From NCBI GenBank assembly GCA_963781035.1, contig CAWAEN010000015.1:186001-250000 (forward strand): a DNA stretch of 64,000 nt. The letters run 5' to 3'. Source of the DNA: SZUA-35 sp963781035 (GTDB lineage Bacteria > Actinomycetota > Acidimicrobiia > Acidimicrobiales > SZUA-35). Position numbers and translations under genes: made by a program. The notes beneath the pieces are model-generated. The model was not told the DNA's origin and made no database searches. It worked only from the letters and a program-made list of their open reading frames with translations. How positions within the stretch are numbered: position 1 is the first letter of the stretch; the number at the start of each line of letters is the position of its first letter. Positions 61,960 to 64,000 of this stretch are shown here, piece after piece.

Positions 61960-63677
61960 TCAGCCCCGGTAGCGGTTCGTGATCGGCATTCGACGATCAC
62001 GGCCGAACGCCTTGGTGCTGATGCGGATCCCGAGCGGGCTCTGACGCCGCTTGTACTCGGCGAGGTCGACAAGACGGACGATCCGACGAACCGTGGCTTC
62101 GTCATGGCCTCGAGCGATGAGCTCGGTGGCGGTGAGGTCGTGCTCGACGTATCCCTCGAGAATCGAGTCGAGCACGTCGTACGGGGGCAGACTCTGGTCG
62201 TCGCGCTGGTCGGGGCGGAGCTCGGCCGACGGCGGCTTCTCGATGACGCTCACCGGAATGATCTCCCGGCCGGCGGCATCGTTTCGCCACCGGCACAGGT
62301 CGTACAGAAGCGTCTTGTAGACGTCCTTGACCACGGCGAATCCGCCCGCAGTGTCGCCGTAGAGCGTCGAGTAGCCCACGGACACCTCGCTCTTGTTGCC
62401 GGTCGTCAGGATCAACCAACCCAGCTTGTTCGACAGGCCCATCATCACCACCCCACGGATACGGGACTGGAGGTTCTCCTCGGTGGTGTCCTCGTCACGC
62501 CCTTCGAAGGACGGCGCCAGCATTTCGAGCAAGGCCTGATGAGCGGGTTCGATGGCGACAGTGCGATGGGAAACACCGAGGTTCTGACACAGCTTCTCTG
62601 CATCGGTCACGGAGTGATCGCTGGAATACCGGGACGGCTGCAGGACGGCGTGCACGTTCTCGGCCCCGAGGGCATCGACGGCCAGGGTCACGACGATGGT
62701 CGAGTCGATGCCGCCCGAGAGCGACACGCCGACATCGGTGAACCCGTTCTTGCGGACGTAGTCGCGGGTGCCGAGGACCAGTGCCTCCCACACCTCCTGC
62801 AGAGGATCGAGGAGGTCGTGGATCTCACCCAGGACCGGGGGTTCGGTGACACGTTCGTGGTCGGACAGCACCTTCACCGGCAATGTGGGCGTCGGCAGCT
62901 CCTGGCCGCGAGGATCGAGCCGACGCTTGCGATACGCGGGTTTCACGTCGAGATCGGAGACTGTGACGTCCTCCCGGAACTGGGGCGCTCTGAGCCAAGA
63001 GTTGGCCCTCGTGATCGAAGATCACCGAGCCACCGTCGAAGACGAGCTCGTCCTGACCGCCGACCTGATTGACGTAGACGATGGCGCAGGAGTTGTCCGC
63101 CGATCGACTGCTGATCATGATGTCCCGGCCGAGTGCCTTGCCCTGCCGGAAGGGGCTCGCGTTCGGGACGAGCACCACTTCGGCGCCGCCGCGAGCCAGA
63201 TCGAGGAGCGGCCCGGTCGGGCTCCAGATGTCCTCGCAGATGGCGAGACCGATCTTCACGCCCTTGATCTCGATCAACTCGAGCGGCGCGGTCCCGGGGG
63301 TGAAGTAGCGGCGTTCATCGAACACGCTGTAGTTCGGCAGCAGGCGCTTGTGGAAGGTGCTCTGGATCTCACCGTGCATCGCGAGGTGCGCAGTGTTGAA
63401 GATGTCCCGCTTTGCCCTCGACCGATCCGAAGACCACTGCCGTGTTCTTCGTGCGCGAGGCAATCCGTTGCGCCGCTTCCATGCAGTCCTCGACGAAGCC
63501 CGGCTTGAGCACGAGATCCTCCGGCGGGTAGCCGCAGACCGTGAGCTCGGGGAAGACCGCAACATCGACGCCCTGGTCCTCGAGTTCCTCCAGCTCGTCG
63601 ATGACGCGGGCGACGTTTCCCGCGATGTCACCGACAATGGTGTTGATCTGACACGTCGCTACTCGGAGCCTGCGCAT
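61960..63677 (-). CDS. nadE: Glutamine-dependent NAD+ synthetase NadE, two frame breaks
   Basis: NadE amidates nicotinate adenine dinucleotide, the last NAD step. The N-terminal nitrilase-type glutaminase has the triad in FPELTVCGYPPEDL (Glu), FHKRLLPNYSVFDE (Lys) and IGLAICEDIWSPTG (Cys). The C-terminal ATP-PPi synthetase has GVSLSGGIDSTIVVTLAVDA, TGNKSEVSVGYSTLYGD and DQSLPPYDVLDSILEGYVE. About 570 residues. +1 changes lie near 63413 and 62975. TAGACT 6 nt before the ATG fixes the start. The gene follows a convergent-free gap from the M15 peptidase. Confidence 0.94.
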
Positions 63678-63683
63678 GAGGCG

Positions 63684-63689
63684 AGTCTA
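63684..63689 (-). promoter_or_regulatory. -10 element before nadE
   Basis: Minus-strand TAGACT, 6 nt before the ATG at 63677. Confidence 0.5.
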
Positions 63690-63730
63690 CGGGTGCCAGC
63701 TGCGACGGCCCGAGCTGTTTCCGGTCAGGC

Positions 63731-64000
63731 TCATCGCCAGCGGGAGAGGCCGGGCCCCGTGAGCTCATCGAGCACCGGTCGCCCAGCCATACCCATCATC
63801 AACGCCTCACCGCTGCCGGTGATCTCGTCGCCTTCACCGAACGACCAGTCGCGATCGGTGGCAACGAGCCGCACGCCTTCGAGCGGCTTGCGGTCGACCA
63901 GTGTGGTCGCCATCTTGTGGGTGGTGAGGAAGTCGAGTGTGGCGGACAGCACCGCGTCGTCGAGGCTGCCTTCGAGGCCGAGAGGTCGCCGTACGTCTTG
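63731..64000 (-). CDS. Maleylpyruvate isomerase-family protein, C-terminal end (5' part beyond window)
   Basis: The last 89 codons of a minus-strand gene that continues past 64000. The tail VRLVATDRDWSFGEGDEITG followed by GEALMMGMAGRPVLDELTGP is typical of the C-terminal domain of the mycothiol-dependent maleylpyruvate isomerase family (TIGR03083-like). The N-terminal DinB-like metal-binding part lies outside the window. Substrate unknown. Together with the RsrA-type anti-sigma at 38.7 kb it fits an organism that makes mycothiol. Confidence 0.75.
   Translation of the reverse strand, partial: QDVRRPLGLEGSLDDAVLSATLDFLTTHKMATTLVDRKPLEGVRLVATDRDWSFGEGDEITGSGEALMMGMAGRPVLDELTGPGLSRWR

Overview
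The window is high-G+C DNA from a free-living actinobacterium. Gene content points to Actinomycetota and most likely to the class Acidimicrobiia: coproheme decarboxylase (HemQ), a SigR/RsrA-type sigma/anti-sigma pair, a mycothiol-dependent-enzyme family protein, a Tad/Flp pilus operon, DisA/RadA, ClpC, a PAC2 protein, a TopA with a Lys-rich tail and a DUF2342-type metalloprotease. The class assignment is inference; no 16S gene is present. Nearly everything is housekeeping. I see no prophage, insertion sequence, CRISPR array or biosynthetic island.

Layout. 1-9.4 kb: end of a PQQ-type sugar dehydrogenase, a tyrosine phosphatase, GNAT, PAC2, then a minus-strand series NUDIX/glnD/S1 protein/hemQ/fdhD. 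9.4-12 kb: groEL under a CIRCE operator and a gene-poor gap. 12-20 kb: glycerate kinase, tRNA-Thr, the ispD-ispF-rlmB operon, a Crp-like regulator, disA and radA. 20-29 kb: an F420-type oxidoreductase, a lipoprotein-HAD fusion, clpC, a polyprenyl synthase and a NarL-type two-component system. 29-32 kb: an unusual pair, a degenerate FtsK/EccC-like membrane protein overlapping a BON-OmpA protein. 32-39.5 kb: lysS, nadC, folK, folB, a dead phosphatase, folP, tilS, a metalloprotease, a 42-residue membrane peptide and the ECF sigma/anti-sigma pair. 39.6-46.2 kb: tRNA-Thr, holB-tmk-topA, nhaA and an RsbW-like kinase. 46.3-52.7 kb: a photolyase-like protein with domains in reversed order, an MrfA-like helicase, a PhnD-like protein and a VOC protein. 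52.7-58.8 kb: the Tad pilus operon, tRNA-Sec, a second BON-OmpA protein and a group-2 sigma-70. 58.8-64 kb: small hypotheticals, a coiled-coil M15 peptidase, nadE and the end of a maleylpyruvate-isomerase family gene.

Two window-wide patterns matter for every entry. First, about 20 genes have a -10-like hexamer TAnnnT placed almost always 6 nt before an ATG or GTG, which suggests widespread leaderless transcripts and was used here to choose starts. Second, about 20 genes, including essential ones (glnD, radA, clpC, folK, folP, topA, nadE), are broken by one-base frame changes, mostly +1 and often in short homopolymers. I read these mainly as sequence or assembly errors and give whole-gene coordinates across them.

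Functional threads: isoprenoid and quinone precursors (ispD, ispF, polyprenyl synthase), folate (folB, folK, folP), NAD (nadC, nadE), heme (hemQ), selenocysteine/formate metabolism (tRNA-Sec plus fdhD), c-di-AMP and DNA repair (disA, radA, helicase, photolyase-like protein) and the cell envelope (Tad pilus, two BON-OmpA proteins, M15 peptidase, LytR_C and LppM-like proteins).
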